Assembly: GCF_007565055.1 (NCBI RefSeq)
Contig: NC_044554.1
Location: forward strand, 50,689,176-50,753,175
Source: Rhinopithecus roxellana
Lineage: Eukaryota; Chordata; Mammalia; Primates; Cercopithecidae
Direction: 5' to 3'
DNA length: 64,000 bases
Part shown: piece by piece, positions 24,429 to 34,740 of the stretch
How the letters are laid out: every line of letters begins with the position of its first letter
Position numbering within the stretch: the first letter of the stretch is position 1
Notes under the pieces: generated by a model
Databases searched by the model: none
Seen by the model: only the letters and a program-made list of their open reading frames with translations
What the model was told of the DNA's origin: nothing
Program-made: the position numbers and the translations under genes

Positions 24429-24467
24429 CCTTTATGTACAGAGAGGAGACGGCCGTGCCGCACTGTG
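24429..24467 (-). other. TRBV6-1 23-RSS
   Basis: Heptamer CACAGTG (perfect consensus) at 24461-24467, 23-bp spacer, nonamer ACATAAAGG at 24429-24437. The nonamer differs from the GCACAAACC type of the neighbours. Confidence 0.92.
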
Positions 24468-24899
24468 GCTTCACTGCTGGCACAGAAGTACACAGATGTC
24501 TGGGAGGGAGCAGCCGACTCCAGCCTGAGCAGGAAATCCTTTTTTTTTAATCTGGAGACACTGTAGCCATCGGGGACTTCTCCTGTGTCAGTGGTATTCT
24601 CAGCAACTGAGTAATGAATCAGCCTCAGCCCCATGCCTGGGTCTTGTCGATACCAGTACATGGAGTTATGGTTCATATCCTGGGCACACTGCAGTGTCAT
24701 GCTCTGTCCTGTCTTCAGGATCTGGAATTTTGGGCTCTGAGTGACACCAGCATTTGCAGGACCTGCAGAGAAGGACAGAGCTGATGCTGCAGCCCCAAAG
24801 GGAAGGTGCTGGGTCTTGAATTCCAGACAGGGGCCCTGCCTAGGACCCACCTGCCCACAAGAGAGAAAAGGCTGCACAGCACAGGAGGCCGATGCTCAT
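24468..24899 (-). CDS. TRBV6-1: TRBV6-1, T cell receptor beta variable gene, probably functional
   Basis: The leader exon (24851-24899, 49 nt) reads MSIGLLCCAAFSLLWA with donor GTGGGT. The intron is 24763-24850 (88 bp). The V exon 24468-24762 (295 nt) is open from GPANAGVTQSPKFQIL to CASSE. Cys23 (TLQCAQDM), Trp41 (SMYWYRQ) and Cys104 (VYFCASSE) are present. It is close to human TRBV6-1 (NHNSMYWYRQDPGMGLRLI is shared as I remember it). A ten-T run at 24540-24549 encodes the KKK of FR3 and keeps the frame. The RSS heptamer is the perfect consensus CACAGTG, the best in this window. No duplicate of this family is present here. Confidence 0.93.
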
Positions 24900-24979
24900 G
24901 GCAGGTGCTGCAGGACAGAGGGATCTTCTGGGTCTGTGCATTGATGAAAGGGGAACAGGACTGTCAAGGGAGTCATTCT

Positions 24980-24989
24980 GAGATGTCAT
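24980..24989 (-). promoter_or_regulatory. Possible TRBV6-1 promoter CRE-like element
   Basis: GAGATGTCAT on the plus strand lies about 80 bp upstream of the ATG, a poor match to GTGATGTCAC but at the right distance. Confidence 0.35.
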
Positions 24990-24999
24990 TCTCCCTGCC

Positions 25000-25799
25000 T
25001 GGGCCCCAGAGCCTTCCTGTCAGGAGAGGCCACACCTCTTCCCTAGATGGGCAAATTCACAATAAATGCACCAGTGAACAGTTTGGATGGGAAGAATGCC
25101 TTTGTCTGAATTGACACAACCTTACAAGTTTTTCTTAGCCTTTTTGTAAGCAGTTTGTAACTCAATGTAAATTTTATCCCTGTGATGATATAATTCCTCA
25201 TTCATACACTGGTGTTAGTTACCTAAATATTTCTCTAATTTAGACACTTACGGACACTCCTCTTGTCTTCCGGGTGTTTTTGACTCCTGTGTCCCAAATA
25301 CTCCTTCAAGTATCCTTTTCTAATTTGCTTAGCTGACCTTAATCCCGTTTAAAATCTTTTGTCTATATTTGTTTTCTCCGTTACCAAGTTTCCAAATCCC
25401 AGGGGCAGGCTCATCAACTTTGGAGCAGTCGTTTGTTCTGTTTCTTGTCAATTCACTGACAGATGGGACTCCTGACAAGCCGAGCTGAGCACCTTCAGCT
25501 CCACCCAGGGCTGTTGCTTTCTGTGACTGGGGTGAGACCCCAGCAGGCAGAACCACCTCACGCTTCTGACTGCCCTCTCTGTGTGGATGATGGTGGCTGC
25601 CCAACGCTGCCCATGATCTGTGGGCACAAATGTGTCTTGATGTGTGAGGTACGTGGGGAGAGGAGAGAGGAGGCAGGCTCCAGGATAAGAAAACGTGCTC
25701 TCATTTTATTTGAGGTGTCATATTTCATAGGGAATATTCCCTTGGTCAGGATTCTCACCACTAATTCAGTAACAATTTAAAAAAAAAGAAAAAAAAAAA
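25000..25799. other. Intergenic, 5' of TRBV6-1
   Basis: No gene seen; unique sequence between the TRBV6-1 promoter and an Alu. Confidence 0.6.
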
Positions 25800-26124
25800 G
25801 ACCGGGCACGGTGACTCATGCCTGTAATCCCAACACATTGGGGGGCTGAGGTGTGCGGATCATGAAGTCAGGAGTTCAAGACCAGTCTAACAAACATGGT
25901 GAAACCCCGTCTCTACTAAAAATACAAAATAATAATAATAATAATCATAATCATAAATTAGCTCGGCATGGTGGTGCACACCTGTAATCCCAGCTACTCA
26001 GGAGGCTGAGGCAGGAGAATCACGTGAACCCAGGAGACGAGGTTACAGTGAGCCGAGATTGCACCACTGCACTCCAGCCTGGGCAACAGAGCAAGACTCT
26101 GTCTCATTAAAAAAAAAAAAAAAA
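25800..26124 (+). mobile_element. Alu
   Basis: Forward Alu with an (ATA)n insertion in the middle linker and an A tail; next to the vestigial V. Confidence 0.9.
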
Positions 26125-26330
26125 GCTCAAAAACTATATCTTAGTGCACAGAGCTCCACACTTTAAAAGACCCCTGTTGCTGTAACATTGTCATGATCTT
26201 CAACTTCCTTACAATATTTGAGCAAAGGAGCTGCCAGTAAGTCTCATTGACTGTCCTGAGTACATGGTTTGGTTTCATATTCTGCTCACCTCCTCTTGTG
26301 CTGGTTTCCTTTTAGCACAAGCATATGACT

Positions 26331-26628
26331 GGAGTCTGAGTCACTCAGCATCCATGGGGTTTATGCTGAGTCACTCAGCATCCAAGGACACAGAAATTGA
26401 AGTCAGAGCAAAGGACCACCTGGTGCTGAAAGTCACAGCCAGGATGTAACAAGTCTATGAGTGGGTACCCTGTCTGCCCAGGCTAGACCAGGAGACAGAG
26501 AAACACACAATCTAGGAGCCTGCTTCCCAGGGCAGAAAAGGGCATTTCCTAGCTCAAGGCTTAGGACTCATGAACTGGACAGTTAGGGTCAACACAAAGA
26601 GAACCTTTCTCCCAATGTGATGTCATCT
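26331..26628 (-). pseudogene. Vestigial TRBV: promoter, leader and V-exon stump
   Basis: Three pieces lie in V-gene order and spacing on the minus strand. A promoter-like GTGATGTCAT is at 26619-26628. A leader-like block at about 26483-26530 aligns with TRBV4/TRBV3 leaders (GTTTCTCTGTCTCCTGG is shared), but its ATG is CTG (26528-26530) and its donor is lost. After about 95 bp, a V-exon start (GATGCTGAGTGACTCAGAC, compare DAGVTQT) follows at about 26331-26388, lacking a base and partly duplicated in a 30-bp direct repeat. The rest of the V exon and any RSS are gone. It lies 1.4 kb upstream of TRBV6-1. The leader match is good; the V stump is short, so this remains an inference. Confidence 0.55.
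26336..26395. repeat. 30-bp direct repeat with TGAGTCA core
   Basis: CTGAGTCACTCAGCATCCA occurs at 26336-26354 and again at 26366-26384, a 30-bp period. Each copy contains an AP-1 core; the second lies in TGCTGAGTCACTCAGCA, close to a Maf/AP-1 palindrome. Confidence 0.8.
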
Positions 26629-26864
26629 CTCAACAAGGTCACTATTACTGTGTTTTGTTTGGCCCCAGGGCACTCAGTGTGTGGACACAAAGCTCAGCTG
26701 CATATGTGTCTGATGAAACTCAAAATATTTCCCTTAAAGATGATTAATTTTTGCCAAAATATCATGATAAAATAATTTGAGTAAATGAGCAGACAAGAAA
26801 AGAGATGAATGAAAATGAATAACCAAACTTTGTAAAATCAGCCTGTACCAGCTTGGAAGACCTT

Positions 26865-27300
26865 GTGAGGTTGTTTGATCACAACATCCATCTCCAGATA
26901 GAATTGTCCCTAATGTGGATCTGGTAGCTCACTTGGCTTCAACCCCTTTTACAACCATATAACTTTTCAGGAGCTCCTCATTCTGTTAATTATTTAGTTA
27001 TGTATAACCAATCTGTTCATTTAAAATTTGTAATGTTTATATAACTTATATATCAATAATACTGAGTTTTAAATGCCTGAGGTGGGATATATGCTACATT
27101 CTCTAGTTAATACTTTCAAAGTAATCATCACACATATATATTGCCATTTCTGTGACTTCTTGAGTCCTCACCCTGAGATTTCCAGGCAAAATGTGTCTTT
27201 ATCTGCCTTTGGGCATTGACACAGTGGAAGAGGCTGCCTGAGATTAGCAAAGGAAATAAAAATAGCTAGATTTCTACTATATACTAAATATTTTATGGTA
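26865..27300. other. Start of copy C flank
   Basis: No gene seen. From about 26,880 (atccatctccagatagaattgtccc) the sequence is paralogous to the first kilobase of the window, without the AluY found there. Confidence 0.75.
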
Positions 27301-27302
27301 TT

Positions 27303-27640
27303 GGCTGGGTGCCATGGCTCACACCTGTAATCCCAGCACATTGGGAGGCCGAGGTGGGCAGATCATGAGGTCAGGAGATTGAGACAATCCTGGCTAACAC
27401 TGTGAAATCTCGTCTCTACTAAAAATACAAAAAATTAGCCAGGCATGGTGGTGTATGCCTGTAATCCCAGCTACTCAGGAGGCTGAGGCAGGAGAATCAC
27501 TTGAACCTGGGAGGTGGAGGTTGCAGTGGGCCGAGATCACACCACTGCACTCCAGCTTGGGTGACAAAGTGAGACTGGGTATCAAAAAAAAAAAAAAAAG
27601 AAAGAAAGAAAGAAAAGAAAAAGAAAAAGAAAAAAGAAAT
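27303..27640 (+). mobile_element. Alu with (GAAA)n tail, replacing about 470 bp
   Basis: Forward Alu with A-rich (GAAA)n tail. Compared with copy A, the flanks align to about 977 and about 1,450, so about 470 bp is missing at the insertion and no target duplication is seen. Confidence 0.85.
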
Positions 27641-27834
27641 TCTAATTTTGTATAGTAAAATAACAATAAATAATGAAGTTATTATTTTTTGAACTCTTCT
27701 CTATGGAGCAGAATTGGACTTCGAATGAATGTGCGTTCATATACTCAGTGCTTGCTGTTCTGCAAATGACCCTGCCGCTCGTGTGACAGATGGTTTCACA
27801 GAAACAATAAGATACTATATATTTAATATTCAGA

Positions 27835-28192
27835 CCTTAAATGTGGTGTATGCATACAGAGGAATATCATGAAGCATTAAAAAGAAGAAAATCTGGCCAT
27901 ACCTGACAATGTGGCTAAACCTGGAGGACATTATGCTGAGTTGAAAAAGTCAGGTACAGAAAGACAAATACTACATGATTGTGCTTATATGAGGCAACCT
28001 AAAAGTCAAACTCATGTAAGTGAAGATGAAAAATGGTAATTTCCAAGGGCTGGGAAGTGGGACAAATGGGCAGCTGCCGTCAGTGGCTATAAAATTTCAG
28101 TAAGGAAGGATGAGGAAGTTTTAGAGATCTACTGTCCAACCTTGTGTCTGCAGATTATGATACTACATTGTACATTTAAAAATCGGTTTAGG
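27835..28192 (+). mobile_element. Ancient L1M-type 3' end fragment
   Basis: Paralog of 1640-1985, ending TTTAAAAATCGGTTTA where the AluY and then the L1 inserted. Confidence 0.6.
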
Positions 28193-28497
28193 GCCGGGCG
28201 CAGTGGCTCATGCCTGTAATCCCAGCACTTTGGGAGGCCGAGACGGGTGGATCATGAGGTCAGGAGATCGAGACCATCCTGGCTAACACGGTGAAACCCT
28301 GTCTCTACTAAAAATACAAAAAATTAGCCGGGTGCGGTGGCGGGTGCCTATAGTCCCAGCTACACGGGAGGCTAAGGCAGGAGAATGGCGTGAACCCGGG
28401 AGGTGGAGCTTGCAGTGAGCTGAGATCATGCCACTGCACTCCAGCCTGGGCGACAGAGCAAGACTCTGTCTCAAAAAAAAAAAAAAAAAAAAAAAAA
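28193..28497 (+). mobile_element. AluY
   Basis: Full-length AluY (GGCCGGGCGCAGTGGCTC) with A tail. Its target duplication is AAAAATCGGTTTA on the left and AAAAATTCAGTTTA on the right; the right copy was then used by the L1. Confidence 0.9.
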
Positions 28498-28506
28498 TTC
28501 AGTTTA
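28491..28506. repeat. L1 target site duplication, left
   Basis: AAAAAAATTCAGTTTA, identical to 34725-34740. The A run is the tail of the AluY just before it. Confidence 0.9.
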
Positions 28507-28664
28507 GGGGTGGAGCAAGATGGCCGAATAGGAACAGCTCCAGTCTCCAACTCCCAGTGCGAGCGACACAGAAGACCGGTGATTTCTGCATTTTCAACTG
28601 AGGTACTGGGGTCATCTCACTGGGGAGTGCCGGACAATTGGTGCTGGTCACGGTGCTGCAGCCC

Positions 28665-28718
28665 GACCAGCGAGAGCTGAAGCAGGGCGAGGACCAGCGA
28701 GAGCTGAAGCAGGGCGAG
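28665..28718 (+). repeat. 27-bp tandem duplication in L1 5' UTR
   Basis: The unit beginning GACCAGCGAGAGCTG and ending GGGCGAG occurs twice, perfectly, at 28665-28691 and 28692-28718. Confidence 0.9.
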
Positions 28719-29565
28719 GCATTGCCTCACCTGGGAAGCGCAAGGGGGAAGAGAATCCCTTTTCCTAGCCAGGGGAACTGAGACACACAACACCTGGAAA
28801 ATCGGGTAATTCCCACCCCAATACTGCGCTTTAAGCAAATGGGCACACCAGGAGATTATACCCACACCTGGCCGGGAGGGTCCCACAGCCACTGGAGCCT
28901 CCCTCATTGCTAGCACAGCAGTCTGTGATCTAACCGAAACGGCAGCAGCGAGGCTGGGGGAGGGGCGCCCGCCATTGCTGAGGCTTAAGTAGGTAAACAA
29001 AGCCTCTGGGAAGCTCGAACTGGGTGGAGCTCACAGCAGCTCAAGGAAACCTGCCTGTCTCTGTAGACTCCACCTCTGGGGACAGGGCTCAGCTAAACAA
29101 CAAAAGGGGAAGCAGCAGAGGCCTGTGTAGACGCGAACGACTCTGTCTGACAGCTTTGAAGAGAGCAGTGGATCTCCCAACACGGAGGTTGAGATCTGAG
29201 AACGGACAGACTGCCTGCTCAAGTGGGTCCCTGACCCCTGAGTAGCCTAACTGGGAGACATCCCCCACTAGGGGCAGTCTGACACCCCACACCTCACAGG
29301 GTGGAGTACACCTCTGAGAGGAAGCTTCCAAAGTAAGAATCAGACAGGTACACTCACTGTTCAGCAATATTCTATCTTCGGCAACCTCTGCTGCTGATAC
29401 CCAGGCAAACAGGGTCTGGAGTGGACCTCAAGCAATCTCCAACAGACCTACAGCTGAGGGTCCTGACTATTAGAAGGAAAACTATCAAACAGGAAGAACA
29501 CCTATACCAAAACCCCATCAGTACATCACCATCATCAAAAACCAGAGGCAGATAAAACCACAAAG

Positions 29566-30581
29566 ATGGGGAAGAAGCAGGGCAGAAAAGCTGGAAATTC
29601 AAGAAATAAGAGCGCATCTCCCCCTGCAAAGGAGCGCAGCTCATCGCCAGCAACGGATCAAAGCTGGTCAGAGAATGACTTTGACGAAATGAGAGAAGAA
29701 GGCTTCAGTCCATCAAACTTCTCAGAGCTAAAGGAGGAATTATGTACCCAGAGCAAAGAAACTAAAAATCTTGAAAAAAGAGTGGAAGAATTGATAGCTA
29801 GAATAATTAATGCAGAGAAGGTCATAAATGAAATGACAGAGATGAAAACCATGACACAAGAAATACGTGACAAATCCACAAGCTTCAGTAACCGACTCGA
29901 TCAACTGGAAGAAAGAGTATCAGCGATTGAGGATCAAATGAATGAAATGAAGCGAGAAGAGAAACCAAAAGAAAAAAGAAGAAAAAGAAATGAGCAAAGC
30001 CTGCAAGAAGTATGGGATTATGTAAAAAGACCAAATCTACGTCTGATTGGGGTGCCTGAAAGTGAGGGGGAAAATGGAACCAAGTTGGAAAACACTCTTC
30101 AGGATATCATCCAGGAGAACTTCCCCAACCTAGTAGGGCAGGACAACATTCAAATTCAGGAAATACAGAGAACACCACAAAGATACTCCTCGAGAAGAGC
30201 AACTCCAAGACACATAATTGCCAGATTCACCAAAGTTGAAATGAAGGAAAAATCTTAAGGGCAGCCAGAGAGAAAGGTCGGGTAACCCACAAAGGGAAGC
30301 CCATCAGACTAACAGCAGACCTTTCGGCAGAAACTCTACAAGCCAGAAGAGAGTGGGGGCCAATATTCAATGTTCTTAAAGAAAAGAATTTTCAACCCAG
30401 AATTTCATATCCAGCCAAACTAAGTTTCATAAGTGAAGGAGAAATAAAATCCTTTACAGATAAGCAAATGCTTAGAGATTTTGTCACCACCAGGCCTGCC
30501 TTACAAGAGACCCTGAAGGAAGCCCTAAACATGGAAAGGAACAACCACTACCAGCCATTACAAAAACATGCCAAAATGTAA
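29566..30581 (+). pseudogene. L1 ORF1 (RNA-binding chaperone), one frameshift
   Basis: ORF1p is the trimeric nucleic-acid chaperone of the L1 particle. The first 229 codons follow the family: basic start MGKKQGRK, a coiled coil (about residues 50-150, LEKRVEELIARI and RLDQLEERVSAIEDQ) and the start of the RRM (RPNLRLIGVPE). At about 30,250 one A is missing, so the frame ends at a TAA (30256-30258). The rest of the RRM and the C-terminal domain continue in another frame to the usual stop at 30579-30581. The total length is 1,016 nt, one base short of the 339 codons usual for the family. Confidence 0.9.
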
Positions 30582-30644
30582 AGCCCATCGAGGCTAGGAA
30601 GAAACTGCATCAACTAACGAGCAAAATAACCAGTTAATATCATA

Positions 30645-33600
30645 ATGGCAGGATCAAGTTCACACATAACAATATTAACCTTAAATGTTAATGGACTAAA
30701 TGCTCCAATTAAAAGACACAGACTGGCAAACTGGATAAAGAGTCAAGACCCATCAGTCTGCTGTATTCAGGAGACCCATCTCACGTGCAGAGACATACAT
30801 AGGCTCAAAATAAAGGGATGGAGGAAGATCTACCAAGCAAATGGAGAACAAAAAAAAAGCAGGGGTTGCAATCCTAGTCTCTGATAAAATAGACTTTAAA
30901 CCATCAAAGATCAAAAGAGACAAAGAAGACCATTACATAATGGTAAAGGGATCAATTCAACAGGAAGAGCTAACTATCCTAAATATATATGCACCCAATA
31001 CAGGAGCACCCAAATTCATAAAGCAAGTCCTTAGAGACTTACAAAGAGACTTAAACTCCCATACAATAATAATGGGAGACTTCAACACTCCACTGTCAAC
31101 ATTAGACAGATCAACGAGACAGAAAGTTAACAAGGATATCCAGGAATTGAACTCATCTCTGCACCAAGCGGACCTAATAGACATCTACAGAACTCTCCAC
31201 CCGAAATCAACAGACTATACATTCTTCTCAGCACCACATCGCACTTATTCCAAAATTGACCACATAATTGGAAGTAAAGCACTCCTCAGCAAATGTACAA
31301 GAACAGAAATTATAACAAACTGTCTCTCAGACCACAGTGCAATCAAACTAGAACTGAGGACTAAGAAACTCAATCAAAACCGCTCAACTACATGGAAACT
31401 GAACAACCTGCTCCTCAATGACTACTGGGTACATAACGAAATGAAGGCAGAAATAAAGATGTTCTTTGAAACCAATGAGAACAAAGATACAACATACCAG
31501 AATCTCTGGGACACATTTAAAGCAGTGTGTAGAGGGAAATTTATAGCACTAAATGCCCACAAGAGAAAGCTGGAAAGATCTAAAATTGACACTCTAACAT
31601 CACAATTAAAAGAACTGGAGAAGCAAGAGCAAACACATTCAAAAGCTAGCAGAAGGCAAGAAATAACAAAGATCAGAGCAGAACTGAAGGAGATAGAGAC
31701 ACAAAAAACCCTCCAAAAAATCAATGAATCCAGGAGTTGGTTTTTTGAAAAGATCAACAAAATTGACAGACCGCTAGCAAGACTACTAAAGAAGAAAAGA
31801 GAGAAGAATCAAATAGACACAATAAAAAAGGATAAAGGGGATATCACCACGGACCCCACAGAAATACAAACTACCATCAGAGAATATTATAAACACCTCC
31901 ACGCAAATCAACTAGAAAATCTAGAAGAAATGGATAATTTCCTGGACACTTACACTCTTCCAAGACTAAACCAGGAAGAAGTTGAATCCCTAAATAGACC
32001 AATAGCAGGCTCTGAAATTGAGGCAGTAATTAATAGCCTACCAACCAAAAAAAGTCCAGGACCAGATGGATTCACAGCTGAATTCTACCAGAGGTACAAG
32101 GAGGAGCTGGTACCATTCCTTCTGAAACTATTCCAATCAATTGAAAAAGAGGGAATCCTCCCTAACTCATTTTATGAGGCCAACATCATCCTGATACCAA
32201 AGCCTGGCAGAGACACAACAAAAAAAGAAAATTTTAGACCAATATCCCTGATGAACATCGATGCAAAAATCCTCAATAAAATACTGGCAAACCGGATTCA
32301 GCAGCACATCAAAAAGCTTATCCACCATGATCAAGTGGGCTTCATCCCTGGGATGCAAGGCTGGTTCAACATTCGCAAATCAATAAACATAATCCAGCAT
32401 ATAAACAGAACCAAAGACAAGAACTACATGATTAGCTCAATAGATGCAGAAAAGGCTTTTGACAAAATTCAACAGCCCTTCATGCTAAAAACGCTCAATA
32501 AATTCGGTATTGATGGAACGTACCTCAAAATAATAAGAGCTATTTATGACAAACCCACAGCCAATATCATACTGAATGGGCAAAAACTGGAAAAATTCCC
32601 TTTGAAAAGTGGCACAAGACAGGGATGCCCTCTCTCACCACTCCTATTCAACATAGTGTTGGAAGTTCTGGCTAGGGCAATCAGGCAAGAGAAAGAAATA
32701 AAGGGTATCCAGTTAGGAAAAGAAGAAGTCAAATTGTCCCTGTTTGCAGATGACATGATTGTATATTTAGAAAACCCCATCGTCTCAGCCCAAAATCTCC
32801 TTAAGCTGATAAGCAACTTCAGCAAAGTCTCAGGATACAAAATTAATGTGCAAAAATCACAAGCATTCTTATACACCAGTAACAGACAAACAGAGAGCCA
32901 AATCATGAATGAACTTCCATTCACAATTGCTTCAAACAGAATAAAATACCTAGGAATCCAACTTACAAGGGATGTAAAGGACCTCTTCAAGGAGAACTAC
33001 AAATCACTGCTCAGTGAAATAAAAGAGGACACAAACAAATGGAAGAACATACCATGCTCATGGATAGGAAGAATCAATATCGTGAAAATGGCCATACTGC
33101 CCAAGGTTATTTATAGATTCAATACCATCCCCATCAAGCTACCAATGAGTTTCTTCACAGAATTGGAAAAAACTGCTTTAAAGTTCATATGGAACCAAAA
33201 AAGAGCCCGCATTGCCAAGACAATCCTATGTCATAAGAACAAAGCTGGAGGCATCACGCCACCTGACTTCAAACTATACTACAAGGCTACAGTAACCAAA
33301 ACAGCATGGTACTGGTACCAAAACAGAGATATAGACCAGTGGAACAGAACAGAGTCCTCAGAAATAATACCACACATCTACAGCCATCTGATCTTTGACA
33401 AACCTGAGAGAAACAAGAAATGGGAAAAGGATTCCCTATTTAATAAATGGTGCTGGGAAAATTGGCTAGCCATAAGTAGAAAGCTGAAACTGGATCCTTT
33501 CCTTACTCCTTATACGAAAATTAATTCAAGTTGGATTAGAGACTTAAATGTTAGACCTAATACCATAAAAACGCTAGAAGAAAACCTAGGTAGTACCATT

Positions 33601-34473
33601 CAGGACATAGGCATGGGCAAGGACTTCATGTCTAAAACACCAAAAGCAATGGCAACAAAAGCCAAAATTGACAAATGGGATCTAATTAAACTAAAGAACT
33701 TCTGCACAGCAAAAGAAACTACCATCAGAGTGAACAGGCAACCTACAGAATGGGAGAAAAGTTTTGCAATCTACTCATCTGACAAAGGGCTAATATCCAG
33801 AATCTACAAAGAACTCAAACAAATTTACAAGAATAAAACAAACAACCCCATCAAAAAGTGGGCAAAGGATATGAACAGACATTTCTCAAAAGAAGACATT
33901 CATACAGCCAACAGACACATGAAAAAATGCTCATCATCACTGGCCATCAGAGAAATGCAAATCAAAACCACAATGAGATACCATCTCACACCAGTTAGAA
34001 CGGCAATCATTAAAAAATCAGGAAACAACAGGTGTTGGAGAGGATGTGGAGAAATAGGAACACTTTTACACTGTTGGTGGGATTGTAAACTAGTTCAACC
34101 ATTATGGAAAACAGTATGGCGATTCCTCAAGGATCTAAAACTAGATGTACCATATGACCCAGCCATCCCACTACTGGGTATATACCCAAAGGATTATAAA
34201 TCATGCTGCTATAAAGACACTTGCACACGTATGTTTATTGCGGCACTATTCACAATAGCAAAGACTTGGAATCAACCCAAATGTCCATCTGTGACAGACT
34301 GGATTAAGAAAATGTGGCACATATACACCATGGAATATTATGCAGCCATAAAAAAGGATGAGTTTGCGTCCTTTGTAGGGACATGGATGCAGCTGGAAAC
34401 CATCATTCTTAGCAAACTATCACAAGAACAGAAAACCAAACACCGCATGTTCTCACTCATAGGTGGGAACTGA
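30645..34473 (+). pseudogene. L1 ORF2 (endonuclease-reverse transcriptase), one frameshift
   Basis: ORF2p nicks DNA and reverse-transcribes L1 RNA at the target. The ATG at 30645 starts the endonuclease (LNVNGLN, QETHL). An A run (30850-30858) one base too long shifts the frame, after which about 1,210 codons are open to 34473. Seen there are GDFNTPL and SDHSAIKL (endonuclease), FADDMIVYL (reverse transcriptase active site, about 32,745-32,772) and the C-terminal CWRGCG...HCWWDC cysteine motif. Total length is 3,829 nt, the 1,275-residue family length plus one base. The single indel in a homopolymer could be an assembly or sequencing error. Confidence 0.92.
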
Positions 34474-34724
34474 ACAATGACACCACTTGGACACGGGAAG
34501 GGGAACATCACACATCAGGGCCTATCATGGGGGGGTGGGGAGGGATTGCATTGGGAGTTATACCTGATATAAATGATGAATTGATGGGTGCTGACGAGTT
34601 GATGGGTGCAGCACACCAACATGGCACAAGTATACATATGTAACAAACCTGCACGTTATGCACATGTACCCTAGAACTTAAAGTATAATAAAAAATAAAA
34701 AATAAATAAAATAAATAAAAAATA

Positions 34725-34740
34725 AAAAAAATTCAGTTTA
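34725..34740. repeat. L1 target site duplication, right
   Basis: Second copy of AAAAAAATTCAGTTTA directly after the L1 tail; beyond it the flank C sequence resumes. Confidence 0.9.

Larger units (their letters stand above)
28507..34724 (+). mobile_element. Near full-length L1 (L1PA type)
   Basis: The element starts with GGGGTGGAGCAAGATGGCCG, a match to the L1 5' end, and has a 5' UTR of about 1.06 kb, ORF1 (29566-30581), ORF2 (30645-34473), a 3' UTR with the G-rich tract (34530-34543) and an A-rich tail. It is flanked by a 16-bp target duplication, AAAAAAATTCAGTTTA, at 28491-28506 and 34725-34740. It is young (primate L1PA lineage, probably monkey-specific); each ORF has one frameshift and no other obvious break. 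It lies between TRBV5-1 and TRBV6-1, on the strand opposite to the V genes. Confidence 0.95.
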
